DNA of 56,087 bases, taken from contig CANDBT010000030.1 in NCBI GenBank assembly GCA_947383005.1, positions 1 to 56,087 of the forward strand, in the 5' to 3' direction. The translations under genes were made by a program, and so were the position numbers. Shown piece after piece: positions 1 to 8,482 of the stretch. The DNA is from an uncultured bacterium. GTDB lineage: Bacteria > Bacillota > Clostridia > Lachnospirales > Lachnospiraceae. How positions within the stretch are numbered: position 1 is the stretch's first letter; every line of letters begins with the position of its first letter. The notes beneath the pieces are model-generated. The model was not told the origin of the DNA. It saw only the letters and a list, made by a program, of their open reading frames with translations, and made no database searches.

Positions 1-141
1 CGTAAATCCGACTATAGGAAGCCGTTTTTGCTTCCTATAGTATAACTTATCGGAAATTGCGAAGCAAATTCTGATAAAAGGCGCGTCCTTAGCGCCGTAA
101 ATCCGACTATAGGAAGCCGTTTTTGCTTCCTATAGTATAAC
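1..141. repeat. Triple-hairpin dispersed repeat, copy 1 (family C)
   Basis: The window opens inside an array of three small hairpins. One (TATAGGAAGC paired with GCTTCCTATA) occurs twice, at about 10-41 and 105-136. Between them are TTATCGGAAATT/AATTCTGATAA around a GCGAAGC loop (about 47-77) and GGCGC/GCGCC (about 80-96). A related unit lies at 22770-22886 with changed but still complementary arms. The array ends immediately before the Shine-Dalgarno of the gene at 155 and probably continues upstream of the window. Confidence 0.75.
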
Positions 142-154
142 AAGGAGGCAGAAA

Positions 155-1039
155 ATGAATAAATCAAAAGTTTATTTTACGAAGGAAATCACACCGGAGA
201 GCTTGGTTCGTATTTATCAGGCGCTGGAAAAGAAGCTGAAAGGAAAGGTCGCCGTTAAAATATCTACGGGAGAGCCGGGCGGACACAATTTTCTTCAGCC
301 CGAACTGATTGGCAGGCTGGTTCAGATGCTGCAGGGGACGATTACGGAATGCTGCACGGCATACGAAGGAAAACGTTTGGAACCCGCTGCTCATTGGAAA
401 ACCATCGAAGATCATGGTTTTAAAGCTATTGCGCCTTGCGATATTTTAGATGAATTCGGGGAAATGGAGATCCCGGTTAAGAATGGCTTCCATTTAACGA
501 AAAATATTGTCGGGGAGCATTTGAAAGATTATGATTCTTTATTAATCCTTTCCCATTTCAAGGGCCATATTATGGGCGGTTTTGGCGGCGCATTGAAAAA
601 TATGAGTATCGGAATTGCCTCAACCAGGGGAAAGACCAACATTCATACGGCCCAGGTAACTACGGATTATACAAAGATGTTTGATCACCTCCCGCCTCAG
701 GATCACTTCCTTGAATCCATGGCGGATGCCTGCAAAGGGGTGATTGATTATGTAGGGGCAGAGAATATATTATATATCAATGTGGCGAACCGCTTGTCTG
801 TTGATTGTGACTGCGTTGCCCATCCTCTTGATCCGGAAATGGCTGACCTGGGTATTTTTGCCTCGGCCGATCCGGTGGCACTAGACCAGGCTTGCTATGA
901 TGCCGTGGTAAATGCCGATGATCCCGGGAAAAAGTCTTTAATCGAGCGCATGGATTCCAAACATGGGATTCATACAGTGGAAGCAGCCTGTCAGTTGGGG
1001 CTGGGAAACCGTGAGTATGAGATAGTATCGATTGATTAA
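155..1039 (+). CDS. DUF362 domain protein
   Basis: A 294-residue protein recognised as DUF362. Family features seen are an N-terminal segment with KISTGEPGG (about residues 35-43), a central SHFKGHIMGGFGGALKNMSI block (about 132-151) and a C-terminal ADPVALDQACYD block. Many clostridial DUF362 proteins carry a C-terminal 2[4Fe-4S] ferredoxin module; this one does not, so it is the short form. The biochemical role of DUF362 is not settled and none is assigned. The start is fixed by AAGGAGG about seven bases upstream of ATG. A repeat array abuts its ribosome-binding site, so its promoter is in or before the repeats. The GH13 gene follows 75 bases downstream and may be co-transcribed. Confidence 0.8.
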   Translation: MNKSKVYFTKEITPESLVRIYQALEKKLKGKVAVKISTGEPGGHNFLQPELIGRLVQMLQGTITECCTAYEGKRLEPAAHWKTIEDHGFKAIAPCDILDEFGEMEIPVKNGFHLTKNIVGEHLKDYDSLLILSHFKGHIMGGFGGALKNMSIGIASTRGKTNIHTAQVTTDYTKMFDHLPPQDHFLESMADACKGVIDYVGAENILYINVANRLSVDCDCVAHPLDPEMADLGIFASADPVALDQACYDAVVNADDPGKKSLIERMDSKHGIHTVEAACQLGLGNREYEIVSID

Positions 1040-1114
1040 TGCAATGCAGTACTAGCCAGCGTTTTGGCAGGCAGTCCATTAAGCAAAACACAATTAGAGG
1101 AGGTACGCAACATT

Positions 1115-2896
1115 ATGCCATGGTATGATGAAGCAGTCTTTTATCACATCTATCCGTTAGGGCTTACCGGTGCGCCCAAACAGAATGCTTATGAAGAACC
1201 GGTACATCGGCTGAGAAAGCTGATACCTTGGATTTCTCATATTAAAAAAATTGGCTGCAACGGAATTTATATCGGCCCGCTTTTTGAATCGGTGGGTCAT
1301 GGATATGAGACTACGGACTATAAAAAGCTGGACAGCCGTCTGGGTACCAATGAAGATTTGGCTGATTTTGTGACCGGGTGCCACAAAGAAGGTATCCGTG
1401 TTATTTTGGATGGCGTATTTAATCATACAGGCCGTGATTTTTTTGCTTTTCAGGACATCAAAAGGAATCGGGAAAATTCCCCTTATAAAGATTGGTATTG
1501 CAATGTGAATTTTTGGGGAAATAATGAATACAATGACGGTTTTACTTATGAAAATTGGGGCGGCTATAATCTTTTGGCGAAACTAAATCAAAAGAATCCG
1601 GCAGTGAGGGATTATATCGGAGATGTGGTCCGTTTTTGGGTCAGCGAGTTTGATATTGACGGCATTCGCCTGGATGCTGCAGATGTGCTGGATTTTGAAT
1701 TTATGAAGGCCCTCCGTCATGTGGCGAATGAGGTAAAACCGGATTTTTGGCTGATGGGTGAGGTGATCCACGGCGATTATACGCGTTGGGTCAATGAAGG
1801 CACTTTGCATTCTGTTACCAATTATCATTTGCATAAAGCATTGTATTCCGGCCATAATGACCATAATTATTTTGAGATTGCCCATACGGTAAAACGTCTA
1901 TATGCCATGGGAGGCAATCGGCCGGATGGATTAAAGCTTTATAATTTCGTGGATAATCATGATGTGGCACGGATTTACTCAAAACTGAATAATAAGGCCC
2001 ATTTTACTCCGGTTCATGTGCTGCTGTACACTTTGCCGGGGATTCCTTCTGTCTATTATGGTTCGGAATTTGGCATTGAAGGGAAAAAGGAAAAGTATTC
2101 CGATGATTCTTTGCGCCCGGCCTTGTCTCTGGCCGATTATGAGAATGCTTGCGAAGAGAATCCCTGTACCCGGTTAATCGCTGCCCTGGGGAAAATTCGC
2201 CAGAATACGCCTGCGCTTTCTTATGGGGACTATCAGGAGATGTTTTTGACGAATCGCCAGTATGCTTTTTCCAGAAATGCCCAGGGACAATCGGTTATCG
2301 TGACGGTAAATAATGATGACAGCGATTATGTTATGACTCTGTCAGCCGGGAACGGCGTTCACTATAAAGGCGCGCTGTCCGGTGAAACAGTATCGGCCGA
2401 TGACGGCAGATTTGTCGTCAATGTAAAGGCAAATTCCGGGGAAATATGGCTTCCTGTGGAAGACGGTCAAAGGCCCGTAGAAACGGGAGAGAACAAGGGG
2501 GCCGGGATAAAGGCAAAAGAAAAGAAAAAAATAAAAGAAGAGCCGGACAAAAGAACAAAGACCGGGATGCAGACAGAGATAGCACAGACAGAAGAGACAA
2601 AAACTAGGATAGTGGATGAGCCGGAGATGCAAGCAAAGAAGACGCAGACGGAGAAACCGGCAGAGACGGGAAAAAAAGCAGAAAAGACGCAGACGGAAAA
2701 GCCGGTAGAGACGATAAAAGAAGCAATAGAGACGCAAATGGAATCGGAAGCTTTTGAAAAAGGCAGGATATTTGGCCTTCAGGAAGCGATTCTGGCGATT
2801 ATGGAGAAAAAAGGTCCGGTTACAGATCAGATGAGAAAGGACGTCAGGGAGAACATATATCATGATTCTTTGATTACCTGGATTAAAAGTTTTTAG
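1115..2896 (+). CDS. GH13 alpha-amylase family glucosidase with charged C-terminal tail
   Basis: A 593-residue glycoside hydrolase family 13 enzyme, expected to hydrolyse or rearrange alpha-glucosidic bonds in the cytoplasm, since no signal peptide is seen. The barrel motifs are present: DGVFNH near residue 98, DGIRLDAAD with nucleophile Asp187, GEVIHG with acid/base Glu216, and VDNHD ending at Asp283. After the barrel and a short beta domain comes a low-complexity linker (about 455-545) rich in Lys, Glu, Thr and Gln with an imperfect KTQTEKP repeat. A helical C-terminus of about 50 residues follows. ATG 1115 is preferred over an in-frame ATG at 1064 because AGAGGAGGT lies about 11 bases upstream. 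Substrate preference cannot be read from sequence. Confidence 0.88.
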   Translation: MPWYDEAVFYHIYPLGLTGAPKQNAYEEPVHRLRKLIPWISHIKKIGCNGIYIGPLFESVGHGYETTDYKKLDSRLGTNEDLADFVTGCHKEGIRVILDGVFNHTGRDFFAFQDIKRNRENSPYKDWYCNVNFWGNNEYNDGFTYENWGGYNLLAKLNQKNPAVRDYIGDVVRFWVSEFDIDGIRLDAADVLDFEFMKALRHVANEVKPDFWLMGEVIHGDYTRWVNEGTLHSVTNYHLHKALYSGHNDHNYFEIAHTVKRLYAMGGNRPDGLKLYNFVDNHDVARIYSKLNNKAHFTPVHVLLYTLPGIPSVYYGSEFGIEGKKEKYSDDSLRPALSLADYENACEENPCTRLIAALGKIRQNTPALSYGDYQEMFLTNRQYAFSRNAQGQSVIVTVNNDDSDYVMTLSAGNGVHYKGALSGETVSADDGRFVVNVKANSGEIWLPVEDGQRPVETGENKGAGIKAKEKKKIKEEPDKRTKTGMQTEIAQTEETKTRIVDEPEMQAKKTQTEKPAETGKKAEKTQTEKPVETIKEAIETQMESEAFEKGRIFGLQEAILAIMEKKGPVTDQMRKDVRENIYHDSLITWIKSF

Positions 2897-2897
2897 C

Positions 2898-2926
2898 TTG
2901 ACAGCCTTTTTTACTTATGATACATT
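2898..2926 (+). promoter_or_regulatory. Promoter of the leuS T-box transcript
   Basis: TTGACA at 2898-2903, a 17-base spacer and TACATT at 2921-2926. It starts two bases after the GH13 stop codon and precedes the T-box leader, so leuS is an independent transcription unit. Confidence 0.75.
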
Positions 2927-2934
2927 TATACTCA

Positions 2935-3257
2935 TGGGTATATAAACATGTAAATGCAAGGAAGAGAAAGAGTATGCCGGGGGAACATACAGAGAGCTGC
3001 CGGGAGGTGTGAGGCAGATGGGAGGACGGCAGAACTGGTCTCGGAGCAGCCGGTTGAACGAAAGAATCCTTTTTAGTAAATCCGGACGGCATTCCACCGT
3101 TATGGGGAACAAAGCCAGCCACAATACAGAAGGACCGAGCGTTGAGTCCGGGTATTTGGAGGTGGCGCAGAGAGCATGTGAAAGCATGAATCAGAGTGGT
3201 ACCGCGCGAGGTTAGCCCCGCGTCTCTGGAATTTCCGGAGGCGCGGGTTATTTTTAT
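2935..3257 (+). promoter_or_regulatory. T-box riboswitch (leucine) upstream of leuS
   Basis: A leader of about 320 bases with the T-box landmarks. A stem I region begins with AGAGAAAGAGTA. The conserved T-box core GAATCAGAGTGGTACCGCG spans 3188-3206. A GC-rich intrinsic terminator (CCCGCG...CGCGGG then ATTTTTATT) lies at about 3216-3256. The T of TGGT fits pairing with a discriminator A, as in tRNA-Leu. In the likely specifier region both CTG (3035-3037) and CTC (3040-3042) are leucine codons; CTC seems the more usual choice, but the exact specifier was not folded. Uncharged tRNA-Leu should favour antitermination and leuS expression. Confidence 0.88.
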
Positions 3258-3300
3258 TCCATCGGGAAAATTCGTCCTATGGAATAAAAGCCCTCCGGGC
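3253..3300 (+). repeat. Family B repeat (stem + CCCTCCGGGC tail), copy 1
   Basis: A hairpin TTATTCCAT...ATGGAATAA enclosing a GGGAAAATTCGTCC centre, followed by AAAGCCCTCCGGGC. It lies directly after the T-box terminator. The family recurs at 3383, 25831, 35786, 39500 and, inverted, at 55331. Confidence 0.7.
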
Positions 3301-3339
3301 AAGATCGTACTGCGGCGGAGAGGGATTATGTCGCTAACG

Positions 3340-3428
3340 CGACCCGCCGCAGGCGGAGAATCCTGCGAAGCAGGATTCTCTTTTATCCATAGGGAAATTC
3401 GTTCTATGGAATAAAAGCCTTTCGGGCA
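3340..3428 (+). repeat. GCGAAGC hairpin followed by family B repeat, copy 2
   Basis: GAGAATCCTGC-GAA-GCAGGATTCTC (about 3357-3380) forms an 11-bp hairpin whose core also makes the top of the terminator at 50861-50911. It is followed by ATCCATAGGG...TTCTATGGAT-like arms and AAAGCCTTTCGGGC (about 3383-3428). These sit between the T-box terminator and leuS, lengthening the leader by more than 200 bases. Confidence 0.65.
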
Positions 3429-3479
3429 AGGGGGATTTCCCCCTGCCTAATTTTTCAAATATGCAAGGAGGCATTTGTC

Positions 3480-5891
3480 ATGGCAAATTATAATTTCAGC
3501 GCCATTGAGAAAAAATGGCGGGAAAATTGGGAGAAAAATCCGATCAATGTAAATGACGGCAAAAAACCTAAATATTATTGTCTGGATATGTTCCCGTATC
3601 CTTCCGGAAGCGGTCTTCATGTAGGCCATTGGAGGGGATATGTGATTTCGGACGTATGGAGCCGTTATCAGATCCTTAAAGGGCATTATGTCATTCACCC
3701 TATGGGATGGGACGCCTTTGGCCTGCCAGCCGAAAATTATGCAATTAAGATGGGGATTCATCCGTCTATTTCAACCGCGGAAAATATCAAAAATATAAAA
3801 AGGCAAATTAACCAAATTGCGGCTGTTTATGATTGGGATATGGAGGTCAACACCACCGATCCGGAATTTTATAAGTGGACACAATGGATTTTTGTAAAGA
3901 TGTTTAAAGCCGGGCTGGCTTATGAGAAGGAATTTCCGATTAACTGGTGCCCGTCCTGCAAGACCGGTTTGGCCAACGAGGAAGTAGTCGGCGGCGTATG
4001 TGAGCGCTGCGGCGCGGCAGTTACCAAGAAGAACCTGCGTCAGTGGATGCTGAAAATCACGGCTTATGGGGAGCGTTTGCTGAATGATTTGGACAAACTG
4101 GACTGGCCGGAAAAAGTGAAAAAGATGCAGACTGAATGGATTGGCAAATCCTACGGTGCGGAAGTGGATTTCCAGGTGGACGGAAGAGACGAAAAGATTA
4201 CCGTTTATACAACCAGGCCGGATACTTTGTATGGAGCTACTTTCATGGTACTGGCGCCGGAGCATGCTTTGGCAGCAGGGTTGGCTACGGAGGAGACGAA
4301 GGATGCGGTTGAGAAATACATCTATGATTCGTCGATGAAATCCAACGTGGACCGGATGCAGGATAAGGAAAAGACCGGCGTATTTACCGGCAGTTATGCG
4401 ATTAATCCGCTTAATGGCGCGAAGGTTCCTATTTGGTTGTCGGACTATGTGCTGGCGGATTACGGAACAGGCGCGATTATGTGCGTGCCTGCCCATGATG
4501 ACCGCGATTTTGAGTTCGCGAAAAAGTTTAATATTCCTATTATCCAGGTAATTGCCAAGGATGGGAAAGAAATCGAAAACATGACCGAGGCTTATACGGA
4601 AGCCAGCGGCACGATGATTAATTCCGGCGAGTGGAATGGTATGGAGTCTGCGGTATTGAAAAAAGAAGCGCCGGTTATGATTGAAAAGCGTGGTTTAGGT
4701 AAAAAAACGGTTAATTATAAGTTGAGGGATTGGGTATTTTCCCGTCAGCGTTATTGGGGCGAGCCGATTCCCATTATCCATTGTCCTCAGTGCGGCAATG
4801 TGGCGGTTCCGGAGGAACAACTGCCACTTACCCTGCCGGAAGTGGAAAGCTATCAGCCAACAGGTACCGGCGAGTCTCCTTTGGCGGCTATTGAAGAGTG
4901 GGTCAATTGTACTTGTCCCCAATGCGGCAGCCCGGCCAAGCGGGAAACCAATACCATGCCTCAGTGGGCCGGTTCTTCCTGGTATTTCCTTCGATATGTG
5001 GACAGCCATAATAAAGAGCAGCTGGTATCCAAAGAAAAAGCCAAAAAGTATCTGCCGGTGGATATGTATATCGGTGGTGTTGAGCATGCGGTGCTTCATT
5101 TGCTGTACTCCCGTTTTTACACCAAATTTCTTCATGATATCGGCGTGGTGGATTTTGATGAGCCGTTTATTAAGCTGTTCAACCAGGGGATGATTACCGG
5201 GAAAAACGGCACGAAGATGAGTAAATCCCAGGGGAATGTCGTTTCGCCGGATGATTTGGTCAGGGATTACGGTTGTGACTCCCTGCGGATGTACGAGCTG
5301 TTTGTGGGTCCGCCGGAGCTTGATGCCGAGTGGGATGAGCGGGGAATCGAAGGCGTTTCCCGTTTCCTGAACCGTTTCTGGAATTTAGTCCAGTCCAGCA
5401 AAGACAAGGAAGTGGAGCCGACCAGGGATATGCTCCGTCTGCGTCACAAACTGGTCTATGATATTGAGCAGAGGTTCAACCAGTTTAGTCTCAATACCGT
5501 GATATCCGGTTTTATGGAATACAACAATAAGCTGCTTGAGCTTGCCAAGAAAACGGATGGCATTGATAAGGAAACATTAAAGACGTTCACCATACTTTTG
5601 GCGCCTTTTGCCCCTCATATCAGCGAGGAAGTGTGGCAGTTGCTTGGCGGCACGGACAGCGTATTCCATGCCCAGTGGCCGGAGTGCGATGAGGAAGCGA
5701 TGAAGGACGACGAAATCGAGATTGGCGTGCAGATTAACGGAAAGGCCCGCGGGGTAGTGTCCCTGCCAGTTAATGCGTCCAAAGAGGAGGCTATTGCTGC
5801 AGGTAGGGCTGCCGTAGCCGGAAAACTTACCGGTACAATTATAAAGGAAATCTACGTACCGGGGAGAATTATCAATATCGTATGCAAATAA
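3480..5891 (+). CDS. leuS: Leucyl-tRNA synthetase
   Basis: An 803-residue class Ia aminoacyl-tRNA synthetase that charges tRNA-Leu in the cytoplasm. The HIGH-type signature FPYPSGSGLHVGHWRG lies at about residues 40-55 and KMSKS at 579-583. Between them is the CP1 editing domain with the TTRPDTLYGATFMV motif (about 249-262). The length is typical of bacterial LeuRS. The start follows AAGGAGG by about nine bases. Expression is controlled by the T-box at 2935-3257. A family A repeat begins five bases after the stop codon. Confidence 0.97.
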   Translation: MANYNFSAIEKKWRENWEKNPINVNDGKKPKYYCLDMFPYPSGSGLHVGHWRGYVISDVWSRYQILKGHYVIHPMGWDAFGLPAENYAIKMGIHPSISTAENIKNIKRQINQIAAVYDWDMEVNTTDPEFYKWTQWIFVKMFKAGLAYEKEFPINWCPSCKTGLANEEVVGGVCERCGAAVTKKNLRQWMLKITAYGERLLNDLDKLDWPEKVKKMQTEWIGKSYGAEVDFQVDGRDEKITVYTTRPDTLYGATFMVLAPEHALAAGLATEETKDAVEKYIYDSSMKSNVDRMQDKEKTGVFTGSYAINPLNGAKVPIWLSDYVLADYGTGAIMCVPAHDDRDFEFAKKFNIPIIQVIAKDGKEIENMTEAYTEASGTMINSGEWNGMESAVLKKEAPVMIEKRGLGKKTVNYKLRDWVFSRQRYWGEPIPIIHCPQCGNVAVPEEQLPLTLPEVESYQPTGTGESPLAAIEEWVNCTCPQCGSPAKRETNTMPQWAGSSWYFLRYVDSHNKEQLVSKEKAKKYLPVDMYIGGVEHAVLHLLYSRFYTKFLHDIGVVDFDEPFIKLFNQGMITGKNGTKMSKSQGNVVSPDDLVRDYGCDSLRMYELFVGPPELDAEWDERGIEGVSRFLNRFWNLVQSSKDKEVEPTRDMLRLRHKLVYDIEQRFNQFSLNTVISGFMEYNNKLLELAKKTDGIDKETLKTFTILLAPFAPHISEEVWQLLGGTDSVFHAQWPECDEEAMKDDEIEIGVQINGKARGVVSLPVNASKEEAIAAGRAAVAGKLTGTIIKEIYVPGRIINIVCK

Positions 5892-5895
5892 ATAC

Positions 5896-6015
5896 GTAAC
5901 CGTTCAGGCGGCGGGGAATTTGACAAGAATTTTAGGCGTCAAGCTTGCTTATAAACTAAAATTCTTGTTAAATTCCATATTGGATGGGCAAGAAGATACC
6001 TGTCTGAACTGTTAC
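5896..6015. repeat. Family A structured repeat, copy 1
   Basis: A 120-bp element bounded by inverted termini GTAACCGTTCAGGCGG and (complemented) GTAACAGTTCAGACAGG. Its core is a 21-bp stem (5915-5935 with 5956-5976, one G-U pair) closed by the loop CGTCAAGCTTGCTTATAAA. The loop is almost identical in the copies at 13361, 43864 and 48044 while the stem sequence is different in each. It lies between leuS and the convergent flagellin gene. Confidence 0.8.
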
Positions 6016-6065
6016 ATAGGCACCCGAGTCTTGTTGTGAGGCGGGTTTGACCGCATTGTGACAAG

Positions 6066-6106
6066 AAAATACGACCTCTTTGCCGGGAGCAAAGAGGTCG
6101 TATTTT
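6066..6106. terminator. Bidirectional terminator between leuS and flagellin
   Basis: A perfect 18-bp stem, AAAATACGACCTCTTTGC (6066-6083) with its complement at 6089-6106 and a five-base loop. A/T runs on both sides let it terminate transcription from both convergent genes. Confidence 0.85.
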
Positions 6107-6163
6107 ATGTGTTTGTCATGCGAGCCGCATGGAGGGGCAATAACAGCGGCCAGGGGGAACTCT

Positions 6164-7672
6164 TTACGGCAGCAGTGCCAATACCTGCTGCGGAAGGGTA
6201 TTCGCCTGGGAAAGCATGGATTGGGCAGCCTGCAGGATGATTTCATTTTTGGTATATTCGGTTACTTCTTCCGCCATATCGGTATCACGGATACGGCTTT
6301 CGGCTACGGATATGTTTTCGTGATTGACCGTGATGGAACGGAATGCGTGATCCAGCCGCTGTTGGTAGGCGCCCATACGGCCGCGTTCTTCACTGAGGTA
6401 ATTGAGCGCATGTTTGAATTTGGCGATGGAGCGGTTGGCCTCCTCCTGGGGGTCGACGGCGGCATCCTCGATACCCAGAAGCTTTTCATGGGTGCCGGGC
6501 AGCAGGATTTCCATCGTCTCTTCAGCGGACGGCCCGATCTGCAGTGTGAGGTCGCCTTTGATGGGGACGATGTCGCCGGGCGCCAGCGCCACACCAGAGC
6601 CGCATTTCCCTCGGGAAGAGGTTTTGTCGCTTATGCCCCATTGACCGTAGCCAATCGAATTCCAGGATGGCCAGGTGACGGTTTCCGTAGCCGCTAAAGC
6701 GGGCGGCTGCAATTCGGGCGGGCACGGATCGGCTGAACGGTTGTCATAGAGCCACAATACGTTTTTATCTGTCGCGTCCGGAATGAATTTTGTATAATGG
6801 CTTAACGGATTCCCCGGTATGTTCTGGCTAGCATTGCCGCCCAGCCCGTTGACGATAGCTTTTACCAGATCCTCCCCGTTGTTCACATTGTCAATGCCAA
6901 TTTCGTAGACATGGTGATTCCCACTGCTGATATGGTGAGAACCTGTCCCTGACACGAATTTGATGCTGTAATGGTTATCACAGGTGAAACAGGTGTTGTA
7001 GAAGCCGGTTCCCTGTCCCAGCAAATCTTTTTTATTGTCCGGGGTGAGCCTGCTGAAATCGAGGGAAGCGGCGGCGTGGCTGACGGTAAGCTGTCCGGTC
7101 CTGGTAGCGCTTGACTGGGTATCGGTTATGGTATAGTTCTCCGTTGTCGTATAGCGCTCTACTTGTTGCCCTTTAGCCATGGATTGCCCCAACTGCACCC
7201 AGGCGGGCAGATCCGATTTGGGGGCGATGATAGCGCTGCCGCTTGGCCTCCCTACGTCGCTTTTCAGCAGGGGAACCCCGTTAAAATCCGTAGAATCCGT
7301 GATTCTTTGAATCTCCTCGCGGAGCTGTTCGATTTCCTGCTGCATTGCCGAGCGGCTGATATCGTCATACGTGCCGTTGGCCGATTGTACGCAGAGCTGA
7401 TTCCCTCTCTGGAGCATGGCGCTGATTTCTTCCATAGCCCCGTCGGCAGTCTGGATCAGGCCGATTCCATCCTGGATGTTTTGTTCTGCCTGCTCCATTC
7501 CAGTGATGATCCTGCGCAGTCCCTCGGATATGGCAAGTCCTGCAGCATCATCCCCCGCGCGGTTAATCCGATAGCCGGAAGACAGTTTTTCCAGGTTTTT
7601 ATTGATTTTGTTTTTGTTTTTGTCCGCGTTTCGTTGTGCGTTGATACCGGGCAAGTTGTGACGGATAATCAA
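6164..7672 (-). CDS. Flagellin-like protein (orphan)
   Basis: A 502-residue protein with both conserved flagellin ends. The N-terminal D0/D1 region contains LEKLSSGYRINRAGDDAAGL (about residues 24-43) and SANGTYDD. The C-terminal D1/D0 region contains AESRIRDTDMAEEV and ends PQQVLALLP. The middle is the usual variable exposed domain. The start chosen is TTG (complement of 7670-7672), preceded by GAGAGGAG at seven bases; the reading frame remains open about 300 bases further upstream with no better start. No other flagellar gene is in the window, so it is either a distal member of a flagellar regulon or an orphan. A MITE-like repeat lies directly upstream and may contribute the TATACT-like promoter element. 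Confidence 0.9.
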   Translation of the reverse strand: MIIRHNLPGINAQRNADKNKNKINKNLEKLSSGYRINRAGDDAAGLAISEGLRRIITGMEQAEQNIQDGIGLIQTADGAMEEISAMLQRGNQLCVQSANGTYDDISRSAMQQEIEQLREEIQRITDSTDFNGVPLLKSDVGRPSGSAIIAPKSDLPAWVQLGQSMAKGQQVERYTTTENYTITDTQSSATRTGQLTVSHAAASLDFSRLTPDNKKDLLGQGTGFYNTCFTCDNHYSIKFVSGTGSHHISSGNHHVYEIGIDNVNNGEDLVKAIVNGLGGNASQNIPGNPLSHYTKFIPDATDKNVLWLYDNRSADPCPPELQPPALAATETVTWPSWNSIGYGQWGISDKTSSRGKCGSGVALAPGDIVPIKGDLTLQIGPSAEETMEILLPGTHEKLLGIEDAAVDPQEEANRSIAKFKHALNYLSEERGRMGAYQQRLDHAFRSITVNHENISVAESRIRDTDMAEEVTEYTKNEIILQAAQSMLSQANTLPQQVLALLP

Positions 7673-7702
7673 AATATTCTCCTCTCTTTCCCAAATTTGC
7701 GA

Positions 7703-7872
7703 TACCAGTATAACCCAATTTAAATACCTTGCTGTTTCGCTGAGGATGCTTTTTCGAGAGTGCACAGGAAAAAGCGAAGACGTAGTGGCGCTACGCTGAG
7801 CATTTTTCCTGTGTGCTATCGGGAAAGCAGACCAGCGAAACGTGAGGTTATTTAAATCGGGTTGTACCAGGG
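7703..7872. repeat. MITE-like element with long terminal inverted repeats, copy 1 (family D)
   Basis: About 170 bp bounded by imperfect inverted repeats of about 38 bases: CCAGTATAACCCAATTTAAA at the left and the complement of a CTGGTACAACCCGATTTAAA end at the right. Both continue into a GTTTCGCTG motif. It encodes nothing convincing. A second, diverged copy is at 11300-11545 and a half copy at 38035-38076. It fills the upstream region of the flagellin gene. Confidence 0.65.
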
Positions 7873-8018
7873 CTTTAAGGCTGAAAATCTGATGCAGGCT
7901 CGCTTGCAAAAGCATGAAATACGGAGCAATCCGTAGTATTATAGGGGTCAAAACACCTTTTGACCGCAACATCATTATGTATTATAATAGCAGAGATTTC
8001 TGATTAGGACAAGGGAAT

Positions 8019-8075
8019 GTTGCTGTTCACTCATGTTATGGTTAATTACTCCGCTGATTAGTCGTGAACAGCTAC
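8019..8075. repeat. GTTGCTGTTC hairpin repeat
   Basis: GTTGCTGTTCAC (8019-8030) is complementary, apart from one mismatch, to GTGAACAGCTAC (8064-8075). A related repeat at 26859-26911 has arms GTTGCTGTTCGC and GCGAACAGCAAC. It ends just before the Shine-Dalgarno of the YjbR-like gene. Confidence 0.6.
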
Positions 8076-8095
8076 AAGAGGGAGAGGATCGTGTA

Positions 8096-8482
8096 ATGGA
8101 CAGAGAAAAAATATTCATCCTGGTAAAGAAAAAATATGGCATTGACCCGGATTATCCCTGGAAAGATGAGAACGCGGTTTTGCGCCATCCGGAGAACAAA
8201 AAGTGGTTTGCCGTGATTTTGAAAGTGGGCCGGGAAAAACTGGGACTTTCAGAGAAAGGTATGATGGATGTGATTAATGTAAAATGCGAGCCGGTCCTGA
8301 TCGGTTCTTTGCGTACACAGCAAGGCTTTCATCCGGCTTATCACATGAATAAGGATCAGTGGATCAGCATACGGTTAGATGGCTGTGTGCCGGAAGAGCA
8401 GTTGGAAAATCTTATTGATTTGAGTTATCAGATGACGATGCCAAGGAAAAAGGGAAAGATGGACAAGCGGGAACAAAGGTGA
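8096..8482 (+). CDS. MmcQ/YjbR family protein
   Basis: A 128-residue protein recognised as MmcQ/YjbR (DUF419), a small double-wing family with a DNA-binding-like fold but no agreed function. Family features seen are the YGIDPDYPW segment (about residues 14-22), HPENKKWFAVILKV (about 32-45), LIGSLRTQQGFHPAYHMNKDQW, and the terminal LIDLSYQMT. The ATG at 8096 is preferred over an upstream in-frame ATG because GGGAGAGGA precedes it and the homology begins there. Its stop codon overlaps the AraC-family gene start, so the two are translationally coupled. Confidence 0.82.
   Translation: MDREKIFILVKKKYGIDPDYPWKDENAVLRHPENKKWFAVILKVGREKLGLSEKGMMDVINVKCEPVLIGSLRTQQGFHPAYHMNKDQWISIRLDGCVPEEQLENLIDLSYQMTMPRKKGKMDKREQR

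Noticed and set aside
1064-1114. Upstream ATG start for the GH13 gene
   Set aside because: No Shine-Dalgarno precedes 1064 and the strong one at 1095-1103 serves ATG 1115.
6080-6697. 205-codon plus-strand ORF
   Set aside because: It is antisense to the conserved flagellin C-terminal domain and has no family match or start signal.
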